Shown: positions 35,889 to 44,500 of the stretch, piece after piece
Numbering within the stretch: the stretch's first letter is position 1
Layout: the number at the start of each line of letters is the position of its first letter
Origin: an uncultured Anaerobiospirillum sp.
Lineage (GTDB): Bacteria; Pseudomonadota; Gammaproteobacteria; Enterobacterales; Succinivibrionaceae
Assembly: GCA_944389615.1 (NCBI GenBank)
Contig: CALXNA010000012.1
Span: forward strand, 1-64,000
DNA length: 64,000 nt
Reading direction: 5' to 3'
Position numbers and translations under genes: made by a program
The notes under the pieces: generated by a model
What the model saw: only the letters and a program-made list of their open reading frames with translations
What the model was told of the DNA's origin: nothing
Databases searched by the model: none

Positions 35889-37187
35889 CTAGGCGGTGCG
35901 GTTTTCGTGGGCGCGGCGCAGGTTCAGGGCCGCGTCCAAGGTGGTGGTAACTGGGATCAAGGCAAAGTGGCCGTTGTGGTAACCGGCGCACAGGGTGATG
36001 TCCGTGATGTGGCGCGTCAGGCCGCTGCGTTCGGTCTGGACTACGAGGTCGATGGCGCTGGCGACCATGGGCTCGATCTGACGTGGGCAGCTCGGGTTAC
36101 GCGAGACCAGCAAGGTCAGGCGCTGCAGCGCTTGCTGCGGGGTACCGGCGTGCACGGTAGCAAGGCCGCCACGGTGACCGGTGGTCAGGGCATCGACGAG
36201 GTCTAAGGCCTCCGGGCCGCGTACCTCACCGACGACGATGCGATCAGGACGTAGACGCAGCGCCGAGCGCAAGAGGGTGGAGAGCTCGACCTTGCCGTTG
36301 CCGACCAAGTGGACAAAGTTGCCCGGCAGCGCCGACAGCTCCTTGGTATCCTCAATGGTGACGACGCGCTCGTAGGGCGAATGGGTGATAAGTTCATTGA
36401 GCAGGGTGTCGACCAGCGTGGTCTTGCCGGTACCGGTGGCACCGGAGACCAAGATCGACAGGTGCGCCTTAAGCGCCTGCTGCAGCATCTTGGTTTGGCT
36501 TGCGCTCAAGCTGCCCAGCGCCTCAAGGTCAGCTAAGGTGTGCGAGCAGTCGGCGTGACGGCGAATGGCGAAGACCGGTGCGCTGACCAAGGGCGGCAAC
36601 AGGCCTTCAAAACGGGCATGGTGCACCGTGATATCGCCCGACAAAATCGGGCAGGCGCGATCGAGGTCTTGCCCGAGCAATGTCGCCAAGGCGCGCATGG
36701 CATTCTGGGCCGCCTGCGGCGCCATGGTGCCGATATGCCACATGCCACTGTCCTTGTGCTCAACCAAGAGCTCGCCGGACTCATTGAGCATGATCTCGGT
36801 GATGTTCGGTTCGGCAAAGGCCGCGCTGACCTCGGGGCCAAACAAGCGTTCGAGCAGCGGATCGCGGTTGGTCTTGAGGGCATGTAAGTCCATATGGCGC
36901 GGCCCCGCGGCGCGCGCCGTGGTCGGCGCTACTGCGGCCGACGTTGCCGCGGTTGGCGCTACCGCAGTCGAAGCCGCTACAGGCAGTGCGGCCGACGTTA
37001 CTGCAGCCGGTGCTAGCGCAGCCGGGCACGGGGTGAGATGGAGCTCGCTGTTCTCGTTGGCGGCGCGCAGCGGCGCCGGAGCTGGGCTAGGGGCCGTATT
37101 GAGCTGGGCGTTCAGCTGGATGTGCCCGGTCGCGCTGGGGCGCGGCGCATCGGGCGAAGGAGTAAGCGGGAAATCTGAAAGCATCAT
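35889..37187 (-). CDS. trbB: TrbB/VirB11-like T4SS traffic ATPase
   Basis: 432 residues; RP4 TrbB has 320. Two consecutive ATGs; the first (37187) follows AGGAGG with 5-nt spacing. Walker A GATGTGKTT at 249-257, the Asp box (VVTIEDTKEL), Walker B region RPDRIVVGEVRGPEALDL, and the His box TTGHRGGLATVHA show a complete secretion ATPase that forms a hexamer at the cytoplasmic face. The first ~95 residues are an Ala/Pro/Thr/Val-rich extension. It is the first gene of the operon; a palindrome-rich leader and a CRP-like site lie upstream. Confidence 0.95.
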   Translation of the reverse strand: MMLSDFPLTPSPDAPRPSATGHIQLNAQLNTAPSPAPAPLRAANENSELHLTPCPAALAPAAVTSAALPVAASTAVAPTAATSAAVAPTTARAAGPRHMDLHALKTNRDPLLERLFGPEVSAAFAEPNITEIMLNESGELLVEHKDSGMWHIGTMAPQAAQNAMRALATLLGQDLDRACPILSGDITVHHARFEGLLPPLVSAPVFAIRRHADCSHTLADLEALGSLSASQTKMLQQALKAHLSILVSGATGTGKTTLVDTLLNELITHSPYERVVTIEDTKELSALPGNFVHLVGNGKVELSTLLRSALRLRPDRIVVGEVRGPEALDLVDALTTGHRGGLATVHAGTPQQALQRLTLLVSRNPSCPRQIEPMVASAIDLVVQTERSGLTRHITDITLCAGYHNGHFALIPVTTTLDAALNLRRAHENRTA

Positions 37188-37213
37188 GGCGGCCTCCTAG
37201 GTAAGAGAGCAAA

Positions 37214-37248
37214 CCGGTACCGGAACCTGCGCTGCAGCGCTTTGTTCC
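37214..37248 (-). promoter_or_regulatory. Palindrome cluster in the trbB leader, operator candidate
   Basis: Perfect palindromes CCGGTACCGG (37214-37223) and GCGCTGCAGCGC (37229-37240). The second is nested in a larger inverted repeat GGAAC...GTTCC (37222-37226 with 37244-37248). They lie 27-61 bp upstream of trbB. In RP4 the trb operon is repressed by TrbA and KorB binding palindromic operators; these sites are different in sequence. Confidence 0.5.
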
Positions 37249-37392
37249 AGCTTTACTTACAGAATAGAAAACGCCTCCAAGCGCTCAGGCCGAGATTCGT
37301 GGCATTTGATTTTTTACCCGCTGCAACGCTGGTGCAAGAAGCTGATAAACAAGCGCTTCGTGGGGATGTTACAAACGCAAGCTGGCGATTTT

Positions 37393-37408
37393 TGTGACCG
37401 CTATCACA
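37393..37408. promoter_or_regulatory. CRP-like binding site upstream of the trb operon
   Basis: TGTGA-CCGCTA-TCACA matches the CRP consensus half-sites exactly. On the minus strand a weak GTAACA (37372-37367), 17-bp spacer, TTTATC (37349-37344) would put the start about 63 bp from the centre of the site, the class I arrangement. No comparable promoter lies downstream on the plus strand. Confidence 0.5.
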
Positions 37409-38288
37409 TACTATTTTTGGGCTTAAACAAGCCAAAGTTGCGCGCAGACGGTCCGTGGTGGCCTAACCATGCGGTATCTAGGAAAAATAGAGTGTCTGCG
37501 CTTTGACTGTGACTTAGCGCCCAAAATCGCATACAACTTCCACCGATCAATGGCTTAAATAAGCCGTTTGTCTGGTGGAGACAAGTGACACTACGTTTGT
37601 ACAAGGCAAGAAGTCAAGACGCTGCCCAGCGCTGCGGCCACAGCCTCAAAGTGGTCGGCGCGGGCGTTCACGAAGCGCTTGTTTATGGGGTTTTGTTTTG
37701 TAACATTGGCACGCCCAAAATTTTTTGCGGGCCTGTCCCGCGCTTATCTATCGGATTTATGCGCGCAGTTGCGTCCATGGCGGCCCCGCAAATGGGGGTG
37801 AGCGCGCTGCGGGAGGGGGTAGGGTCAGAGCTGTTACAGCCTTCGGGCCCAAGGGCCGCCCCGCCGATATATAAGCGCGGGACGCCGTTTTTGAGCGCCG
37901 CGGTGGGTGAGCCGGGAAGCAGATATTTAAGCCATTTTTGCTTTGTGCTTGGTTGTAGCTATGGAAGGCGCCGTGCCACTGCCTCCTTAAGCTGCTTTGG
38001 CCTAAGTATGCGGGCTTGCGCTGGGTGTGATAGGGTTAGCCTAGGGTGGTGTCGCGGCCAAGGCTAGGCTTGCTGCGGGGCTTGGGGATATCAGACTAAT
38101 TTGTTAGCCCATGGGCCTTTTGCGGCAGCTCCGCCGTCTGCGGCCACCTCAAAGCAAGTCCCAAGCAAGCTCCAAACACGCCAAATCGTGCACCCAAAGT
38201 CAGATTTATGGGTGCAGTTTGCAGGTTGAGGCGGGGGCGGGTACCTGCTTGTGCGCAGATGCACGCCCGTGCAGGGCGCGGCCAGCGT

Positions 38289-38317
38289 TTGGGCGGAGCT
38301 TAGCTCTGGGCTATAAT
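38289..38317 (+). promoter_or_regulatory. Strong sigma-70 promoter upstream of cpoB
   Basis: TTGGGC (38289-38294), 17-bp spacer, TATAAT (38312-38317). The predicted start, near 38324, coincides with an ATG. The leader to cpoB is about 325 nt and contains a 7-bp hairpin GCTCGCC-TGA-GGCGAGC (38588-38604). Confidence 0.7.
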
Positions 38318-38323
38318 TTGCGC

Positions 38324-38500
38324 ATGGATGTGGCGTCAGCGTCGGGCGCGGACGTCAGCGGAGCGTTTGCGTCTGCGTGCGGCCTGTGCCTGCGTGTGCG
38401 CCTGCGCGCCGCGCGGGGCCATGTTGTGGTGCAAGGTGCATTCTTTGCTTGCTTAGTTGACCGAGGTAACTGTTATCGGCTGCAAGTTGGGGTAAAGTAA
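38324..38500 (+). CDS. Possible leaderless small open frame in the cpoB leader
   Basis: 58 codons beginning at an ATG that falls on the predicted transcription start. The peptide is Ala/Val/Arg-rich with four cysteines and resembles no family. It may be chance in GC-rich DNA; it is listed because of its position. Confidence 0.2.
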   Translation: MDVASASGADVSGAFASACGLCLRVRLRAARGHVVVQGAFFACLVDRGNCYRLQVGVK

Positions 38501-38648
38501 GGCCAAGCGCCGTGGGCGCTGTCGGTTAGTTTTCTTGTGTCGTGGTACCTCTTGGTGCGTGCTTGATTGCAGACAGCTCTTTTGCTTGCTCGCCTGAGGC
38601 GAGCAGGGGCGCAACGCCACCACAGAGCTTTGGGAAGGAGTGATTTCA

Positions 38649-39434
38649 GTGCAGGTCAAAACGTTATGGCCGAAGGCGGTGGGCTTAGGGGCATTACTGG
38701 CGTTAGGAGCCACCGGCGCCGCAGCTGACGAGGCCACTTTGCAGCGCCAGATTACAGCGCAACAAAACCAGATCTATCAGCTGCAACAAGACATTGCCGC
38801 GCTGCGCGGTGAACTCGAGCAGCTGCGCTACTTAAGCAGCCGCCAAGGCACCGCCATGGCCGCTGCGGTTCTGCCCTCAGCGCAGCCGGTGGTAAGTCAG
38901 CCGAGCACCGTGCAAAGCGTCGCTGGGGTCAACGGCATGGCAGGTCCCGTCACCCCCATGGGCAATGACAATTTGGCTAGCAGCCGCAATCAAGCGCAGG
39001 TCGCGCAGCCTGCTCAGCCCGCTCAAACCACCACGGGCAATACCATTGCCCTGCGTGGGGTCGATGCCACGGCTCAGCAGGCCTATAACGCCGCCTATGC
39101 CTGTGTGCAGCGCAATGATTTGCAAGGTGCGCAGACCGCCTTTAAGAGCTATGTGGAGACCTATCCTGACAATGCCTTAACCCCGAATGCGTGGTATTGG
39201 TTAGGTCAGGTGCAGTACCAACAGGCGATCTACGACCAAGCCCGCTTGAGCTTCTTGAACGTCGCGCGCTTCAATGACTCGCAGAAGCGTCCTGATGCCT
39301 TGTACAAGCTTGGCATGATCAGCAAGTTCATCGGCGAGCAGGATAAGGCCACGCGCTACTTCCAGCTGGTAATCCAGTCTTATCCTAATGATGCGGCTGC
39401 GACCTTAGCGAGCCGCGAATTGCAGCGCCAATAG
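38649..39434 (+). CDS. cpoB: CpoB (YbgF) cell-division coordinator
   Basis: 261 residues from GTG 38649 (AAGGAG 8 nt upstream; the GTG at 38640 overlaps that site). Signal peptide (VGLGALLALGATGAAA), an N-terminal coiled coil (LQRQITAQQNQIYQLQQDIAALRGELEQL broken up here as about residues 25-60) that trimerises in E. coli, a Gln/Ala/Pro linker and C-terminal TPR repeats (YNAAYACVQRNDLQGAQTAFKSYVETYPDN). CpoB is periplasmic and couples PBP1B activity to Tol-mediated outer-membrane constriction. In E. coli it closes the tol-pal operon; here no tol or pal gene adjoins it and it has its own promoter. Confidence 0.92.
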   Translation: MQVKTLWPKAVGLGALLALGATGAAADEATLQRQITAQQNQIYQLQQDIAALRGELEQLRYLSSRQGTAMAAAVLPSAQPVVSQPSTVQSVAGVNGMAGPVTPMGNDNLASSRNQAQVAQPAQPAQTTTGNTIALRGVDATAQQAYNAAYACVQRNDLQGAQTAFKSYVETYPDNALTPNAWYWLGQVQYQQAIYDQARLSFLNVARFNDSQKRPDALYKLGMISKFIGEQDKATRYFQLVIQSYPNDAAATLASRELQRQ

Positions 39435-39697
39435 CAGCGCCCAGAGGCGCTGCGCGCTCAGCGCAAGGCGCGCGTGAGCGCCGGAGGGCGTAAGCGCTGG
39501 AGCGCCTGCATCTTATACGTAAGCGCCAGGGAAGGAGCGCGCAGCAAGGCCCAGCGGCCCAAGCCGCGCGCTTTTGGCACTGGCCGCGCGCCTTGTCGTA
39601 GCACGGTAATACGGGGTGGGCGCGGCGCGCGCACGGGTTTGTTTTGTGGTCAGCGGCGGTACGTTGCGGCCTTACTTGATCGGGCAGAGGGGCAATC
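39435..39697. other. Intergenic region before tamA
   Basis: 260 bp, very GC-rich, with several GTAAGCGC-type repeats (39490, 39519) and no recognised gene, terminator or clear promoter. Confidence 0.4.
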
Positions 39698-41527
39698 GTG
39701 AGTGTCGATCTAGCAACTTCTTCACTTAAGCGCATGCTCTTAGCGCTAGGTCGCGGCGTCGTATTGGCCGTACTTGGCCTACTGCTCACCTCGTGCGCCT
39801 CCGACAATGATCTGCCCACCTACGAGGTCTTGGTCACCGATCCGGTATCCTTTGAGGTCAATGGTATCTCCGGGGAGCTGCTGACCAATGTCGAAGCGCA
39901 CTTGAATGCGATGGCGGTGATCTCCAAAAAGCGTGTCTTCTTCTATCGCCGTGAAATCGAGGAGACTGCGCGCCGCGCCCTGCGCGCCTATGGCTACTAC
40001 CATCCGAGCATTGAGATCAAGATGCCGGCGCGTGACAACGAGAGCGATCGCGTGGTGCACCTGACCATTGCCCAAGGCAAGCCGTTGTACGTGCGCTACT
40101 GCACCATGGAGATCTTAGGTGACGGTGCCCAGTACCAAGTCTTCAATGATCTGCTCGCGCAGAGCCAGATCAAGTCGTACGCCATCTTAAACCACGGTGC
40201 CTATGAGGATCTCAAGAACAAGATCCACCAAAACGCCTTGGCCTTAGGCATGTTTGACGGGCGCTTCATTTCCTCGCGCATCATGGTTTACCAAGACCAG
40301 AACATGGCCGACATTGAGCTCATCTACGACAGCGGTAAGCGCTATCGCTTCGGCACCATCACCATGGATGAGGAGACGCAAAAGCTCTACCGGCCATCAC
40401 AGACCCTGCAAAACTTCCACGAAGGCGACGAGTTTGCCACCAGCACGGTCAACTCCTTTGTCTCCGCACTCAACCAGACCAATTACTACAACGCAGTCGA
40501 CGTGCGCCCCAACACCGATGAGCTCAAGGACTACACCGTGCCGGTGGAGATGCATCTTGAGCGGCGCCCCAACAATCTGATGCGCCTTGGTGTCGGTTAC
40601 AACACCGATGAGGGCCTGCGCCTACTCGCCGAGTGGAATAAGCCGCTGCTCAACGATCGCGGTGACTCCTTGGCCATGCTCACCACCTTGACCTTAGAGA
40701 CGCAGGAGGCGCAGTTTATCTACAAGATCCCGCGCAAAAACCCGAATCTTGATTACTACACCTTAAACGCCTCGCAGGCCCACACCGAGCTCAACGACAC
40801 CAACAGCAACCGCTCGCAGCTCGCGGCTCACTACATTGCCAATATGACCGGCAACTGGCGTCGTGACTACGCGCTGCGCCTTGAGTATGAGGACTACTCC
40901 CAAGGCAGCGAAGATGGCTATGCCTTAAACTTGATCCCGGCGGTCAAGTTCACGCGCCGTGAGAGCTCAGGTGGCTTTGACCCCAGCCGCGGCTATTCCC
41001 TGTCGCTTGAGGCCTTAGGCGCCAGCTCAGCTTGGGGCAGCGATAACGACTTTGTCCAAATCAACGCCCTCTATCGTGGCCAGATCGCCCCGACCGACAA
41101 TACGCGCTTCCTGTTTCGGCTCGAGCAGGGCGCGACCTTCGGCCCGGATTCTTTAGTGGTACCGCCGAGCCTGCGCTACTTTGCCGGTGGTGACAACTCC
41201 ATTCGTGGCTTTAACTACCGCTCGCGCGCGCCGCATCAGACTGACGGCAGCGGCTTAAAGGGTGCGCGTTACATCACTACGGGTACGGTGGAGTTCCAAT
41301 TCCCGTGCGGCATCACCAACTCGCGCTTGGCGCTGTTCTTGGATGCGGGCCTTGCCACCGATAACTACGATTCCGATGTCAGCGACAACCTGCTCTATGG
41401 CCCGGGTATCGGCTATCGTTTCCTCTCGCCTTATGGCATCGTGCGAGTTGATATCGCCATGGGCATTCAGCGCAACAGCGATGAACGCGATTACAACCTC
41501 CACTTCGCCTTCGGTCCGGAGTTCTAG
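39698..41527 (+). CDS. tamA: TamA, Omp85-family outer-membrane assembly protein, with lipobox
   Basis: 609 residues from GTG 39698 (GAGGGG upstream). Three POTRA-like domains (about 45-270) precede the 16-strand barrel, which has the Omp85 signature YFAGGDNSIRGFNYRS and a terminal aromatic (HFAFGPEF). TamA with TamB moves phospholipids and some autotransporters to the outer membrane. Unusually, the signal peptide ends in LLLTSC (cysteine about residue 33), a good lipobox, whereas E. coli TamA has an ordinary signal peptide. The next gene tamB starts 2 bp after the stop, so both are one operon. Confidence 0.93.
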   Translation: MSVDLATSSLKRMLLALGRGVVLAVLGLLLTSCASDNDLPTYEVLVTDPVSFEVNGISGELLTNVEAHLNAMAVISKKRVFFYRREIEETARRALRAYGYYHPSIEIKMPARDNESDRVVHLTIAQGKPLYVRYCTMEILGDGAQYQVFNDLLAQSQIKSYAILNHGAYEDLKNKIHQNALALGMFDGRFISSRIMVYQDQNMADIELIYDSGKRYRFGTITMDEETQKLYRPSQTLQNFHEGDEFATSTVNSFVSALNQTNYYNAVDVRPNTDELKDYTVPVEMHLERRPNNLMRLGVGYNTDEGLRLLAEWNKPLLNDRGDSLAMLTTLTLETQEAQFIYKIPRKNPNLDYYTLNASQAHTELNDTNSNRSQLAAHYIANMTGNWRRDYALRLEYEDYSQGSEDGYALNLIPAVKFTRRESSGGFDPSRGYSLSLEALGASSAWGSDNDFVQINALYRGQIAPTDNTRFLFRLEQGATFGPDSLVVPPSLRYFAGGDNSIRGFNYRSRAPHQTDGSGLKGARYITTGTVEFQFPCGITNSRLALFLDAGLATDNYDSDVSDNLLYGPGIGYRFLSPYGIVRVDIAMGIQRNSDERDYNLHFAFGPEF

Positions 41528-41529
41528 CC

Positions 41530-44500
41530 ATGGCATCAGCTGACGATAAGAAAGTAGAGACCAGCGTAGCTCCGGCCCCGGCTCAGAGCGCAGCCAAGGC
41601 GACAAGCAAGGCGGAGCGTAAGGCTGCGCGCAAGGCGCGCCCACACCGGCGCTGCTGGTGTGTCATCAAGCTCGGTGTCGCAGCCATCGCCTGCTTCTTG
41701 GTCGCGCTTGCGGGCCTGCTCTACTACGTGCTTGGCACAACCTCGGGCGCGCGCCAAGCGCTGCGCATCGCCCAAGAATTTATCCCGCAGTCGATCATCA
41801 TCGATACCACGATTGAGTCCGGCTCGGTCTATGAGGGCTTGGTGCTAGGCAAGACCTTGGTCGACATCAAGGACGTGGTCGCGATCAGCGCCGATGACTT
41901 GGTATTGCACTACGATTTGATGCAGCTGCTTGAGCCCGAGCGCCTGTTTAAGGTCAAGGAGCTGACCTCATCGCACCTGACCGTGGCCTTATCGGACGCC
42001 ATCTTTGCGCCTAAGCCTGAGGTGCCCGCAGAGCCGTCGAGCGAGCCATTTCGTTTGATTTTCCCAGTCGGAATCGACATCGATCGCTTCTTAGTTACGG
42101 ACTTCAACTTCACCTCGCAGCTCGTCGATGTTGGCTTAGCCCAGCTCGACTCGGTGCTCTGGGCCCGTGCCGATAACCTCGGGGTGCGGCAGGCCGTAGT
42201 AGATCAGGTCACGGTGCACCTGAAGAATCAGGATGATGTCGCGGCCGATAAGGCTGAGGCTCAGGCCGCAGATAAGTTCGATGAGAGCTTGGCGCTCTCC
42301 GTTGATGGCACCATTACGCCGCTGACAGATCTTGAAGGCACGGTCAACGCGGTGGTGCGCGCAGCCCAAGAGGGTAAGTCGGTGGAGATGGTGGTAGTGC
42401 GCGAGCATGAGCAGGCGCAAGCGGCCGCCACCGAAAAGGACATCCTGCGTGCGCTTAAGCCAAACTTTACGCCTGAGAGCGTACAGGCGGTGGCTGCGGC
42501 CAAGAAGGCCAATGCCCAGACCTTCTCCGATCCTGAGGACTTTGCCGCGGCCATGGAGTCGGCCTTGCTCAACAACACCGCGGCTCCCGCTTGGGTCAAT
42601 GAGCATCCGGCCATTCACGATCCACGTGTCAGCCAGTTTAGTGCGGGGCCAAGCGCTACTGCGTCCAGCGCTACTACGTCCAGCGTTGAGCCCGCAACCG
42701 GTGCAGCGGCTGGTGCTAATGCAACTGGTGTTACTGCGGCTGGTGCTAATGTAACTGGTGTTACTGCGGCAGGCGCTACTGCGTCCGATGCTACTGCGGC
42801 TGGGGGTGCGGCCTTGTCGGATGCAGCCCCCGCGGCCGGAGCTGACCGCTATGAGCAGCAATTGCTCGCGGCAGCAAGCTCTGCGGCGACGCAACCGGCC
42901 CATCTGACCAATGCACCGAGTGCCACCCCGCTCGCCGGGGCGGGCGCGGCGGTGGCGGCGCCGGATCATGAGGCGGCGCAGCGTGAGCTCGTCGGCATTG
43001 CGGTGGGCGATGCCCCGGTCAAGTCCATCGTCAAGGAGTTTGGCTCGGGTAATGGCGCTATTGAGCCGCTGCCGACCATTGTGCTGCCGTTTAACCTTGA
43101 GGTGGGGAGCTTTGTCATCAAGCAAGGCCGCTACTACATGCAGGGCTTTGACACCCAAGAGTTTGATGTCGCCTTAAAGGATGGCACGTGGTACGACACC
43201 AAGCTCAAGGTCGGCTCCTTTGACCTCAAGCATGAGTTTGGCGAAGCGCAGCTCTTGGCCGAGCTTGATTTCTCGCAGTACTTTGCGCTCAACGTCAAGC
43301 TCACCGGCCAAGGCTATCAAAACGACGCGACTCATGACTTCTTGCAAGGCCTGCTCTATGGCTTGACGGGCGATATCACGGTCTCAGGTGACCTCACAGA
43401 CTTAACTGCCTTAGCGCAGGTCAATTTGGGCGGTGCCACCACCTTAAAGGCTCATGCCAATCTGCTCTCGGGCGCGTTGCCGGTGATGGTCGAGCTCAAG
43501 GCGCGGGACTTTACCTACCCGATCTTCGGTGAGCCGCTGGTCAATGTGCAGGCGGTCGACTTTAGCGGCGCAGGCAACTTGGTCGATGGCGTCGATGTTA
43601 ACCTTGAGGCTAAGGTCACAGGCTTTGACTTCCATGATGTTAAGACCAAGCTCAGCGCCCAGATGTCCTATGAGAAGACCCATATCGAATACTTCACGGT
43701 CGCGGGCACTTACTTAGATGAGAAGCTCGCGGCTGATGTCTCCGGTGACTTCTTCTATGGCAAGCTCTTAGGCGTCGATGCTAAGGTCTACGCTCAAGTT
43801 AAAGACGCTGGTTTCATCTCGCCGCTCCTTGCCGGCCCATTGATGGTTGATGGCGACCTCGTGGCCATCATGAATCAAAACGATAAGGCTAAGAGTGCCT
43901 TTTCGGTGGCCAGTCAACCGGTCTACCTTGAGTATCGCATTCCTAAGACCTCGGTGATGTTAGAGGACTTCGATGCCGACACCATTGAGGCGCGCTTATT
44001 GAGCTCCGTAAAGGCCGGTAGTACCGAGTTTAAGTCGGAGGCGACGCCGACCGCAGGCGGAGACGGTCTTGAAGGGAGCAGCTACCATGAAGTGACCCAC
44101 GAGGCGACCGACTCGGCGGTACAGGCGATTGTCGCGGGCAAGAATTTGGCGGTGGTGCGTCCGCTCAAGAAGCAGGATCTGCTGGCCGGTGGCGTGCCTG
44201 ATGGCCCCCAAGATCTGCTCATCACCCCTGATGAGTATGTTGAGGCGGTGCGCTTTGGCACCTACGACGCGGGCCTCAACCAAGACGAGGTCAGTGCCTT
44301 GCTCGCGAGCACTTCGCTTGACGGCGTGGTGACCGACGAGGACTTGGCCCAATTTACCGTGGACGGCGCTCCGGCCGAGCCGACCTTCTTACAGAGCCTC
44401 TTTAACAACGATCTGCCTGAGGTCATGACCAACATCCGCCATATCAATGGCGAACTCTACTTTAACGGCCAAAAGACCACGATTGCGATCAAGGACATTG

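Larger units (their letters stand above)
37188..38288. other. Large non-coding stretch upstream of the trb operon
   Basis: About 1.1 kb (1.46 kb to cpoB) without a convincing gene. Seen in it: palindromes at 37214-37248, a CRP-like site at 37393, two near-identical hairpins GGCTTAAA(C/T)AAGCC at 37420-37433 and 37552-37565, and a third hairpin TTGTCT/AGACAA at 37568-37584. The first 400 bp next to the operon are clearly more AT-rich than coding DNA. An open frame of 160 codons at 37585-38067 looks accidental in composition. Confidence 0.6.

Noticed and set aside
37585..38067. 160-codon plus-strand open frame in the large gap
   Set aside because: Odd composition with many Arg, Cys and Ser, no family resemblance, GTG start; looks accidental.
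42136..43158. Long antisense frame within tamB
   Set aside because: It is a composition shadow of the low-complexity tamB coding sequence; no ribosome binding site.
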